A stretch of 38,759 bases of DNA, from positions 1 through 38,759 of the IMG/VR virus record IMGVR_UViG_3300046167_000577. One strand, 5' to 3'. The stretch's first letter is position 1, and every line of letters starts with the position of its first letter. Position numbers and translations under genes: made by a program. Below are positions 8,080-15,438 of the stretch, in pieces. The stretch comes from a virus. The notes below the pieces were generated by a model. It worked only from the letters and a program-made list of their open reading frames with translations. It was not told the origin of the DNA and made no database searches.

Positions 8080-8633
8080 TGGCTCAATTATTATTTAGAC
8101 AGGGGATAGCGAACCAATACGGAGTAGCTACCTTTACAAGGACTGCCAACAATGTCATAGAAGCAGGCAGTGCAGTAGGGTTAATGACAGTAAACGATGC
8201 CGTTAAAGTCGTGTATACAGATACCTACGATAGAGCAATCTACGGAGTATGCACAAACGAATCTACAGGAGAGGTAACCTTTGATGATAACATCTATTCA
8301 GCAACCTTGTCTACATTTTCCGCTACACTATCACTGTACAACGACACAGCTGTTGATGAGGTTAGTGTTTACAGGTTAGGCGTGGATGTAGAGAACGGAC
8401 TGTACTCAAAGGCTTACAGCCAATACACATCTAACATATCCTACACGCTAAGAATACCTGCAAGGAGGAATGACTACTTTGGAGTGGCTTCTACAGTTGT
8501 AACATCTTCGGATGTGGTGTTTGTAGATTTATGTGATAGCAAGGCTTATGGGGTAGGTATATCAGAAGCATCATTCGACACACTAAACAACAAATTCAAG
8601 TCTTCTTTAGAATTTAATATCGCAACACGATGA
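8079..8633 (+). CDS. Putative tail-associated virion protein
   Basis: A Thr/Ser/Val-rich, beta-type protein of 184 residues with no motif I recognise. It sits directly behind the tape measure (start codon overlaps the stop, TAATGG) and overlaps the next gene by the ATGA arrangement. Position suggests a distal tail or tail-tip part. A conserved-looking stretch is RIPARRNDYFGVAS (about 126-139). Confidence 0.6.
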   Translation: MAQLLFRQGIANQYGVATFTRTANNVIEAGSAVGLMTVNDAVKVVYTDTYDRAIYGVCTNESTGEVTFDDNIYSATLSTFSATLSLYNDTAVDEVSVYRLGVDVENGLYSKAYSQYTSNISYTLRIPARRNDYFGVASTVVTSSDVVFVDLCDSKAYGVGISEASFDTLNNKFKSSLEFNIATR

Positions 8634-9181
8634 CAGAATTTAAGTTAGAGATTAGCAGGAATAATGTAACATTCTTTGATGTAGACTTATTTCCTCAGCA
8701 ACAGCTTGAATATGATTTAGATTTTTATGATAGCCTTGAAGTAGATAAGGTAAAGTTACCCTTCTACACAAAGCTGCGTATACCGTTAACCGCTGATAAC
8801 AAATCATCTAACAGGTTTAATTTTGACCCTGAGACATCTTTGTCAAGTGCCTTTCCAAGAGATGACTTTTACTTTAATGTATTTGTTTACGGTTCTTCGA
8901 CAACTAAAATATCGGGCGTGTTAAATGTGGTTTCGTTTGAGTATAACTCAGCGCAATCCTACATAGAAATAGAACTTAAAGACTTTCTCTCTAAATACAT
9001 AACGGAGATTAAAGACTTAAAACTTGGCGAGATATACACCGATACTTACCATACGAGCAGACAAAGATTCTTAGAGTTTTCTAACGACACTGCGGCTTCA
9101 GGCAATGGCGAGGCAGGTATAATAGACACTAACCCTGACTACACACGACCTATATCTTTCTCATACATAGACTTTTTGTAA
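8630..9181 (+). CDS. Tail protein, N-terminal part of a split gene
   Basis: A beta-rich protein of 183 residues (FKLEISRNNVTFFDVDLF at the start) that ends abruptly at RPISFSYIDFL. The stop lies just after a run of five T bases (9173-9177). Dropping one T, or a +1 or -2 shift there, gives SYIDFCNDVDGKFGYAERQF and runs straight into the 9186-11312 frame. The two parts probably make up one tail protein of about 890 residues. It follows the tape measure module, so a distal tail or baseplate-like role is likely. Confidence 0.7.
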   Translation: MTEFKLEISRNNVTFFDVDLFPQQQLEYDLDFYDSLEVDKVKLPFYTKLRIPLTADNKSSNRFNFDPETSLSSAFPRDDFYFNVFVYGSSTTKISGVLNVVSFEYNSAQSYIEIELKDFLSKYITEIKDLKLGEIYTDTYHTSRQRFLEFSNDTAASGNGEAGIIDTNPDYTRPISFSYIDFL

Positions 9182-9185
9182 TGAT

Positions 9186-11312
9186 GTGGACGGTAAGTTT
9201 GGTTACGCTGAAAGGCAGTTCTTAGAGTATGGACCTTTTATGAATAGAGGTGGTCTTGCCCCTGTATTCTCTGTAGGTAAGTTCCTTGAGTATATAGGTG
9301 CTTATGTGAACAGCACTAACTTTCCTGTTCGTGTGGATTCTAACCTATTCGCATTAGGTAGTTACGATGGCAACCCTGCTTTTGAGGATATGCAACCTGA
9401 GAAGCTACACTTCCTTGCCCCTGCACAACTGCTTGCCAAGAACGACACAAACACAAGAAACTTCTTTGTTAGGCAATCACCTGCTTGGGTGGGTGTTAAC
9501 GAGAACCTTGATACCACTACAGACGAGGACAACAATACTAAGCTGATTAAAACTAATTACTTCGGTAATATGGAAACGGCAGGTAACTACGGTACTGATG
9601 CTGAGGGCAACCCATTGTATGACGATGTATCTTGGGGAAGCGAGAAGCGTATGGGATTCTATCCTGACGATGAAGACGAAGGTATTAGAGGGTTTGTAGT
9701 GCCAAGAAGGTCTTTCAACACTACTATAGGCTTTAACTCAGGAAACGCAAGCGCATCACCAACAAATGTGAAGCTTGAGATACCTGTTGTTGAGGAAGAC
9801 AAGATGGTTAAGAGTATAGATTTAGCACACGCTGACTCTACAATGACCTTTAGACCATACTTAGGTGTATATGAAGATGGTCTTATGGTTAAGAAGATAG
9901 GTATGGTAGACGCTTCAGGCGACCTAATTACATTAGCTATTGAAGATATATCAGGCACATCAGCAGGCAACTCTAACAAAGACACAGCCTCAGCAACGCT
10001 TGAGTACGATTACTTTGCACCATCTACTGACATAAACAAAGGGATGATAATAAGCGTAGGTGCTTCTTTTGAGGACACATTAGACTTTGATGATTTAGAT
10101 TGGTATATGCCTTCTAACGAGGAGTTGTTTGTTAATCTTGGTAGTCAGTATAGTGTAAACTATTTTGTTGAGCCTTTAGGTGGCACACTAAGAGTAAACT
10201 ATGTTGATTCATATTCACCTGTAAGTGGTGACAATTACTATATAGAAAACACAAACGCAGACGGAACATTTAGCGTTACAGATATTAGAAAGGCTATTAC
10301 AAGAGCTGACGACTACGGAGAGCTTAACTTGAAGTTTACATCTAACGAGGATGTGTTGTTAGACCTTAACACCGATGAGTTTATCATTAGTGAGTCTATA
10401 AACAAAACCTGCCCGCTGACTGTTTCTGAAATATTCGCAGCGGTTCTAAAGAGGTTTGACTGCGGTGTATTCTATCAATACGATAGCGTTAACGAGCAGA
10501 ATGTTTTAAGGATAGACCCATTGAAAGTTGTTCGCTCGGGAAGTCAGAATATTAACTCAATGATAGACGACCTAAAGTCTGCAAAGATTAGTATAGGTGG
10601 CGATAGGGTTAAGACACTCGAACTAAACAACGAAGACTACGACTTGTACTTTGATGACCTTGATGATGACGACATTACCATAGGCTCTACTAAGCAAGAG
10701 ATAAATAGCGAAGGTATATCGGAGATTAAAATAGACTTTAAGTCATCAGTTTACTATCGCTCAGTATGTGGTGATGACGCTACAGGTGTTTTATCAGAAG
10801 ATAACTTAGGAGCGTTTAGTGCTTACCAATTAGGATACACTACAAACCTATTCACACCATTCAAGGATGTAGGACTTAGGTTCGGATACCTTGACAAGCC
10901 ACAGTACACAACAAGGTTGCAAAGCCCTATAATCAAGCTGAAAGGTCGTGATACATCAGGGAAGATGCAGACTGAATCAGAGGTGTGTTACAGGTTCGCA
11001 AAGACTATGGTGTTTAACGGAAGGTTTACACACATAAACCCTTTAGGATATTCTGTGATGTTTGAATCTCAAGGTAGCCTTACGGATATGTACACAGATG
11101 TGTTTAGCGATTCTGAGAAGATATTACAAGCCGAGAACCCAAGAATAGAGTTTGACATCGTAGTGCCTACCACAGACTTGGCTGACTTAGACTTCTTCCT
11201 ACAGAACCTATCTGCAACAAGACTAACGCCTAACAGCATACTTGTTAAGAGCGCAAGTGGCGAAGTGTTTGACGATTACGCTTACTTGACAATAGAAGGT
11301 ATATTACAATAA
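9186..11312 (+). CDS. Tail protein, C-terminal part of the split gene
   Basis: About 708 residues, acidic and beta-rich, with FLEYGPFMNRGGLAPVFSVG near the start and SINKTCPLTVSEIFAAVLKR in the middle, a pattern of large structural tail proteins in flavobacterial phages. The frame has no ATG near its start: it opens at 9171 after a TAG, and the first usable codon is GTG at 9186. The codons before the GTG (CNDV) read as natural protein joining the upstream frame, so this is better seen as the rest of that gene than as an independent gene. Its end runs into a TTGTAAATTA motif. Confidence 0.75.
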   Translation: MDGKFGYAERQFLEYGPFMNRGGLAPVFSVGKFLEYIGAYVNSTNFPVRVDSNLFALGSYDGNPAFEDMQPEKLHFLAPAQLLAKNDTNTRNFFVRQSPAWVGVNENLDTTTDEDNNTKLIKTNYFGNMETAGNYGTDAEGNPLYDDVSWGSEKRMGFYPDDEDEGIRGFVVPRRSFNTTIGFNSGNASASPTNVKLEIPVVEEDKMVKSIDLAHADSTMTFRPYLGVYEDGLMVKKIGMVDASGDLITLAIEDISGTSAGNSNKDTASATLEYDYFAPSTDINKGMIISVGASFEDTLDFDDLDWYMPSNEELFVNLGSQYSVNYFVEPLGGTLRVNYVDSYSPVSGDNYYIENTNADGTFSVTDIRKAITRADDYGELNLKFTSNEDVLLDLNTDEFIISESINKTCPLTVSEIFAAVLKRFDCGVFYQYDSVNEQNVLRIDPLKVVRSGSQNINSMIDDLKSAKISIGGDRVKTLELNNEDYDLYFDDLDDDDITIGSTKQEINSEGISEIKIDFKSSVYYRSVCGDDATGVLSEDNLGAFSAYQLGYTTNLFTPFKDVGLRFGYLDKPQYTTRLQSPIIKLKGRDTSGKMQTESEVCYRFAKTMVFNGRFTHINPLGYSVMFESQGSLTDMYTDVFSDSEKILQAENPRIEFDIVVPTTDLADLDFFLQNLSATRLTPNSILVKSASGEVFDDYAYLTIEGILQ

Positions 11313-11322
11313 TTGTAAATTA
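11313..11322 (+). promoter_or_regulatory. TTGTAAATTA late-boundary motif 2
   Basis: An exact copy immediately after the tail gene stop and five bases before the next ATG (11328). Here it extends into a dyad, TTGTA-AATTAA-TACAA. If a transcript began just downstream it would be nearly leaderless. Confidence 0.55.
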
Positions 11323-11327
11323 ATACA

Positions 11328-12101
11328 ATGGCTACATACAACGACTATCCACAATCTGCTTCCAACAACGCTAAGAAAGTTCTTGAGTGGAAGAAGAAGT
11401 ACGGCTCAGAGGTTAAGGGAATGACTTCTGTGGGGTGGACTCGTGCAAACCAATTAGCATCAAAAAGAAAACTGTCCTATGAAACAATTGCTCGTATGGC
11501 TGCGTTTAATCGTCATCGTAAGAATGCTGCGGTTGACCCTAAGTATAAGGACACTCCTTGGAAAGATAGGGGTTATGTTGCTTGGCTTGGATGGGGAGGC
11601 ACGAGTGGTATCAATTGGGCGATTAGAAAAGCTGAATCTATACGAGAAGGACGAGTTAAGGCAAGTGCTACAATATCTGATGCTCCGTATGGCAATCGCA
11701 AAGCTAAGGATGATTACGCTACACAAGGCAAGGATGGCAGTATTAAGAAGTCTCCCAAAGCACCTAAGAGTGACACTCCTAACAAAAACCCTAAAGGCGT
11801 TGGAAAAGGTGGAAAGCTTTCTCCACAGATTATTAAGTCTATAAGCTCAAAGGTTAGTAAGCATAATGAGAAGTACCCTGATAAAAAGATTGGTAACGGA
11901 GCTGCAAAGCGTGTTGTCCTTCGTGGTATGGGTGCATACAATACATCCCACTCACCGAAAGTTACATCGCCTGCACAATGGGGACTCGCAAGACTAAACG
12001 CATTTTTATACTTAGTGAAGAACGGTAAGCCTTCTAACCCTAAGTACACACAAGATAACGACTTGTTACCAAGTTGGCATAAAAGAAGTAAAAATGGATA
12101 A
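11328..12101 (+). CDS. DUF5824-like virion or head morphogenesis protein
   Basis: A very basic 257-residue protein with two recognisable blocks. The N-terminal block has VGWTRANQLASKRKLS (35-50), TIARMAAFNRH and YVAWLGWGGTSGINWA (83-98), a module often found attached to phage head proteins. The C-terminal block has AAKRVVLRGMGAYNTSHSP (about 193-211) followed by QWGLARLNAFL, the DUF5824-type signature. A Lys/Pro/Gly-rich linker (about 135-165) joins them. It overlaps the protease gene by eight bases and is probably a minor capsid or head-assembly component; its reaction, if any, is unknown. Confidence 0.75.
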   Translation: MATYNDYPQSASNNAKKVLEWKKKYGSEVKGMTSVGWTRANQLASKRKLSYETIARMAAFNRHRKNAAVDPKYKDTPWKDRGYVAWLGWGGTSGINWAIRKAESIREGRVKASATISDAPYGNRKAKDDYATQGKDGSIKKSPKAPKSDTPNKNPKGVGKGGKLSPQIIKSISSKVSKHNEKYPDKKIGNGAAKRVVLRGMGAYNTSHSPKVTSPAQWGLARLNAFLYLVKNGKPSNPKYTQDNDLLPSWHKRSKNG

Positions 12102-13143
12102 ACTACCATTATTTGACATATCGTTAGAAGATATAGAACAAGGGATGTATAAAATCTCTCTTGTTGATAAGCCTGCTATTGAAGAAAATTTTATCTACTT
12201 CAATGAGGTTAAGAAAATTGAGATGTTTTCTAATGACGAAAAGAAAGAGGTTGTAGGGCCTATTATGATTCCTAACAAGGAAATCCTACGCCACAGTCCT
12301 GATATGGGTTACTACTATGTAAGGTTCACGCAAGATACTATTCGTGACATTATGTATAAGTATTCTAAGGAAGGGTTGTTTAACGCATTTGGTGTTAACC
12401 ACGCATACGATACTGATGATGTGGTAATGCTTGAGGTTTGGATGAAAGAGTCTGATAACGATAAGTCTAAGGACTATGGTTACGACCTTCCAAACGGAAC
12501 CGTATTCGTAAAGGCTAAAATTGAGTCTGACGAATTGTTTGCTGCAATTAAAGATGGAGAGATAAATGGTTTCTCTATTGAGATTAAGGCTGATATTAAA
12601 CCAACAAATAATAACGAACAGATGAATGAATTTGCTTTCGCTAAGGAACTTGGTAAATTAGAGGCTCAGTTTGAGACTATGATGAACAAGTACGAGGCAC
12701 GAATTGAGGCTTTGGAGAACGAGAACAACGGACTCCTTGAAGCTGTAACATCTTTTGAAGAAAAGTTTGGTGGCGTTTCTGATTTAAAGGACGCTATTGA
12801 AAAAATTCAAAAGCACATTGAATCTATGGGTGCTTCTCAAGAAGATGAGAAGATGGCTGAAGAAGACAATGACGAGAAGGAAGAAAAGAAGGAAGAAGAA
12901 ACTTACGAAGCTACTGAAGCTACTGAACAAGTAGAAGAGGTAAAGGAAGAAGTTGCTGAAGAATTTGAGGCTACCTCTGAAGAGAACGAAGAAGTAACTA
13001 ACGAAGCTGAGGTTGAGGAGCAATTCGCTGCTGAGCAAAAGGCTGAGGAAGTTGAAGAAACAGTAGAAAACAAAACTGTAGAGTTTAGTGGAATCACTCC
13101 TGAAAAGGTTGATTTGATTAATAACTTCTTCAATCGTAAGTAA
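12094..13143 (+). CDS. XkdF-like prohead protease with scaffold tail
   Basis: The N-terminal 170 residues match the XkdF-like family: YKISLVDKPAIEENFIYF (19-36), VVGPIMIPNKEILR (53-66), NHAYD with H103, PNGTVFVKAKI, and INGFSIE with S161. H103 and S161 are candidates for the His/Ser of a herpesvirus-type prohead protease. From about 175 on the protein is a coiled coil that becomes extremely Glu-rich (about 245-330), as in scaffold domains fused to the protease, ending in a short hydrophobic tail (PEKVDLINNFFNRK) that may bind capsid. It is next to the major capsid gene, as expected. Confidence 0.8.
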   Translation: MDKLPLFDISLEDIEQGMYKISLVDKPAIEENFIYFNEVKKIEMFSNDEKKEVVGPIMIPNKEILRHSPDMGYYYVRFTQDTIRDIMYKYSKEGLFNAFGVNHAYDTDDVVMLEVWMKESDNDKSKDYGYDLPNGTVFVKAKIESDELFAAIKDGEINGFSIEIKADIKPTNNNEQMNEFAFAKELGKLEAQFETMMNKYEARIEALENENNGLLEAVTSFEEKFGGVSDLKDAIEKIQKHIESMGASQEDEKMAEEDNDEKEEKKEEETYEATEATEQVEEVKEEVAEEFEATSEENEEVTNEAEVEEQFAAEQKAEEVEETVENKTVEFSGITPEKVDLINNFFNRK

Positions 13144-13146
13144 TTA

Positions 13147-13156
13147 TTGTAAATTA
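13147..13156 (+). promoter_or_regulatory. TTGTAAATTA late-boundary motif 3
   Basis: An exact copy three bases after the protease stop codon and 32 bases before the capsid start. The extra spacing leaves room for an A-rich leader, which would suit the most highly expressed gene of the phage. Confidence 0.55.
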
Positions 13157-13188
13157 AGTAAAAGAACTTTTAACAAAAACTAAATAAA

Positions 13189-14085
13189 ATGAGTTTAACT
13201 ATCTCTTCTTTACCATACGGTGACCGTAGACCTAATTTGTTTATCGACACTATGGTAAAATCAGCGGCTGTACTTAACCGCTTTCGTTTAATTGACGGTG
13301 TTAAAGCTAAGGTTAATGTACCTATCTTTGACGCTTCTTTGTCATTCGGCAACGACCTTTGTGTATTTGATTCAGCTTCTTCTGCCTCTGTAGGTGAGAA
13401 AGAAATGACTGTTGAAACATACAAGTGGTCTTTCCTTAACTGTAAAGATGCTCTTGAGGCTTCTTACCGTGGTCTTTTATTGAAGAAAGGACAACACAAC
13501 CCTGAAACTATGGACGCTGAGTTCAAGGATTGGGTATTTGACCACTTCGCTAAATTAGCTGCTCAACAAGCTCTTAACCTTGCAGGTACTGAGTTGACTA
13601 CTGAGTTGGCTGCTGATGGTGATGTAAACGACTTTGACACTAACCAAGCTACTTTGGATAGCTCAAACATCCTTGCTGCTTTAGAAGGTGCTTACGGTGC
13701 TATGAGTGATGTTATGTTGTCTGCTGTTTATGGTGACGCTGACCGTGACTTTAAACCTGCTATCTTCTTAGGTACTGCTGCTATGCAAGCTTACCAAATC
13801 GCTATCGCAGGTCTATACACAACTACTCCTCAAGGTGTTGTTGAAGGAAGCATCCCTGCTTACTACGGAATGGAAGTTGTACACTTCTCTTCTTTACCTG
13901 CTAACGAGATTTTAATCTCTGCGCCTCAGAACATTGTTATGTTGACTGACGACTACAACGATGTTAAGGCAATTGATATGAAGTACGAAGCTGAGCTTTC
14001 TTCTGACAAGATTTGGGGACAGTTCAAGTTAGGTTTCTCTTACCTTAAAGGTGAAGAAATCGTTTACGCTAAGGACTTCGCTTAA
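13189..14085 (+). CDS. Major capsid protein
   Basis: A 298-residue protein, probably of the HK97 fold, that builds the shell. Evidence is its position directly after the protease/scaffold gene, its size, and a layout seen in flavobacterial phage capsids: N-terminal SLPYGDRRPNLFIDTMVK, a long central helix region (HFAKLAAQQALNLAGTEL) and a C-terminal domain with PAYYGMEVVHFSSLPANEIL. Codon use is markedly biased to GCT, GAC, AAC, CTT and GGT, more so than in neighbours, consistent with very high expression. It has a long A-rich leader (AACAAAAACTAAATAAA) and a GC-rich hairpin after the stop. Confidence 0.85.
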   Translation: MSLTISSLPYGDRRPNLFIDTMVKSAAVLNRFRLIDGVKAKVNVPIFDASLSFGNDLCVFDSASSASVGEKEMTVETYKWSFLNCKDALEASYRGLLLKKGQHNPETMDAEFKDWVFDHFAKLAAQQALNLAGTELTTELAADGDVNDFDTNQATLDSSNILAALEGAYGAMSDVMLSAVYGDADRDFKPAIFLGTAAMQAYQIAIAGLYTTTPQGVVEGSIPAYYGMEVVHFSSLPANEILISAPQNIVMLTDDYNDVKAIDMKYEAELSSDKIWGQFKLGFSYLKGEEIVYAKDFA

Positions 14086-14100
14086 TTAAATTAACCTAAC

Positions 14101-14120
14101 GGGAGGGCTTCGGCTCTCCC
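14101..14120 (+). terminator. Stem-loop with TTCG tetraloop after the capsid gene
   Basis: GGGAGGGC-TTCG-GCTCTCCC forms an eight-pair stem (one G-U) with a very stable UUCG loop. There is no T-run behind it, so it may be a partial terminator or an mRNA-end stabiliser that raises capsid yield rather than a full stop. The stem sequence GGGAG/CTCCC recurs in the hairpins at 14695 and 22399. Confidence 0.7.
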
Positions 14121-14138
14121 TATAATAAATTATAACAA

Positions 14139-14669
14139 ATGGCTTGTAATGTAACTTTAACAGGTATCGCTTACGACTGTAACGACTTAGGTATCGGTGG
14201 TATCGTAGAACTTCACATCGCTGAGAGAAGTAGTGTGACAGGTATCGTAACCGCTGACGCTGCTACTCGTCTCGTAACTGCACCTACAGGTTCAGCTTCG
14301 CCTATCACTTTAGGATTTAACCTAAAGGATGGTTTCTCTGTATTTAGTGAAGTTAAAACCGTAAACGCTGACGGAACATCTACTACTGTTCCTACTATCT
14401 CTGTTGAGCTTCCTAAGATGGACTCTGACAAGATTGCTTCCCTTAACCAAATGGCTGTGGGTGGTGCTGAATTAGTAGCTTTCGTTAAGACTGCCGCAGG
14501 TACTTTCCACATTAGTGGTTTAGACTACGGTCTATACGCATCTACTGTAGACGGAAACTCAGGAACAGGTCGTGCTGAAAAGAACCGCTTCCAACTAACC
14601 CTAACAGGTGAAGAGAACGGATTGTCTTACAGCGTGGCTGAGGCTGACTTCAATACATTGGTTGCTTAA
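14139..14669 (+). CDS. Putative major tail tube or virion protein, paralogue A
   Basis: A 176-residue beta-rich protein with capsid-like codon bias, hence probably abundant in the virion. It begins MACNVTLTGIAYDCNDLGIG and is clearly related in layout to the next gene: both have an N-terminal Cys-rich opening, a DG(F/V)xxFSE segment, a P(K/A)xDS segment and a GLxxGL-type C-terminal part. Tail tube protein is the most likely role; a decoration protein is the alternative. The leader TAATAAATTATAACAA resembles the late-boundary motif. Confidence 0.6.
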   Translation: MACNVTLTGIAYDCNDLGIGGIVELHIAERSSVTGIVTADAATRLVTAPTGSASPITLGFNLKDGFSVFSEVKTVNADGTSTTVPTISVELPKMDSDKIASLNQMAVGGAELVAFVKTAAGTFHISGLDYGLYASTVDGNSGTGRAEKNRFQLTLTGEENGLSYSVAEADFNTLVA

Positions 14670-14678
14670 TAGCAATTC

Positions 14679-14688
14679 TTGTAAATTA
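14679..14688 (+). promoter_or_regulatory. TTGTAAATTA late-boundary motif 4
   Basis: An exact copy, extended to TTGTAAATTATAACAA. It lies between the stop of paralogue A and a strong terminator that starts seven bases further on. This placement argues against a simple promoter here. Confidence 0.5.
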
Positions 14689-14694
14689 TAACAA

Positions 14695-14725
14695 GGGGAG
14701 TGGAGAAATCCTCTCCCTTTTTTTT
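14695..14725 (+). terminator. Rho-independent terminator between the tail-tube paralogues
   Basis: GGGGAG, mismatch, GGA, GAAA loop, TCC, mismatch, CTCCC, followed by eight T bases. This is the clearest intrinsic terminator of the rightward half and should lower expression of paralogue B relative to A. Confidence 0.85.
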
Positions 14726-14745
14726 ATTCTTAAAACAATACTACT

Positions 14746-15273
14746 TTGGGATTCAATTGCAACATATTACTTAGCGACATAGATATAAATTGTAACAAGC
14801 GTGTTACAGGAGGTATCAAGAAAGCTATATTGCTTACACAAGAGGATTTACTGTTAACTATCAATCCTTTAGATGAAACAGAAATTATTTCTGTAGATAC
14901 TGCTAACACCGTAACTTTTGAGCATAACGGTAAAGATGGGGTAACTAACTTTAGTGAAAGCAAAAGCACATCTAACGGATTAGGTGTTATTACAACAGAT
15001 ATCACAATACAAGTTCCTGCTGTTGACAGTAAAATCAATCAATTAGACTATATGAGTCGAAGAGAAGATATAGCGTGTGTATTGTTGCATAACAATGATT
15101 CTGTAACTATATCAGGTTGGCTAGACGGCTTAACAATGAACTATGAGTCAAGCTCAGGTGCAGGTGTAAGCGATAAGTCTATGGTAAACATAACACTAAA
15201 CACCCAAAGTGGGATAGCTTCTTTTGTGTTGGATGACACAACGAAATTCACAGACCAAACTATTTTTGAATAA
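14746..15273 (+). CDS. Virion protein, paralogue B of the tail-tube-like protein
   Basis: A 175-residue protein sharing the architecture of paralogue A (N-terminal FNCNILLSDIDINC, KDGVTNFSESKS, VPAVDSKINQL, ISGWLDGLTMNYE). It has no ATG: the frame opens after TAA at 14731-14733, and the first plausible start is TTG at 14746. Together with the terminator just upstream this predicts low expression, so it could be a minor tail protein while A is the major one. The end overlaps the next ATG (TAATG). Confidence 0.6.
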   Translation: MGFNCNILLSDIDINCNKRVTGGIKKAILLTQEDLLLTINPLDETEIISVDTANTVTFEHNGKDGVTNFSESKSTSNGLGVITTDITIQVPAVDSKINQLDYMSRREDIACVLLHNNDSVTISGWLDGLTMNYESSSGAGVSDKSMVNITLNTQSGIASFVLDDTTKFTDQTIFE

Positions 15274-15428
15274 TGCAAGAATCTAAAGACTACATATATG
15301 TTAATAGTGGCTACTACTTTAACACATTCACCATCCCTCAAAAGGATTTTATTAACAGAGTAACAGCAGACGGAGGCAATGTTGAAGCAGTTTCTTGCTT
15401 GGTTTCCGAAGTTATCAGTTTATCTTAA
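15273..15428 (+). CDS. Small virion-region protein (51 aa)
   Basis: A short frame beginning MQESKDYIYVNSGYYFNTFT and ending VSCLVSEVISLS. The ATG shares its A with the stop of the previous gene (TAATG), which supports real, coupled translation. It continues straight up to the tail spike leader. It may be a tail adaptor or spike chaperone; no family is recognised. Confidence 0.6.
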   Translation: MQESKDYIYVNSGYYFNTFTIPQKDFINRVTADGGNVEAVSCLVSEVISLS

Positions 15429-15438
15429 ATATATAAAT

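Noticed and set aside
11479-11844. A 121-codon rightward frame within the DUF5824-like gene
   Set aside because: It is a shadow frame; the overlapping frame has clear family motifs and this one has none.
12784-13038. A leftward Phe/Leu/Ser-rich frame opposite the protease gene
   Set aside because: It is the antisense of the Glu/Lys-rich scaffold repeat; low complexity explains the open frame.
15379-15438. An N-terminal extension of the tail spike from the ATG at 15379
   Set aside because: Those 20 codons lie inside the 51-aa gene in another frame, and the phage tail motif begins naturally after the ATG at 15439.
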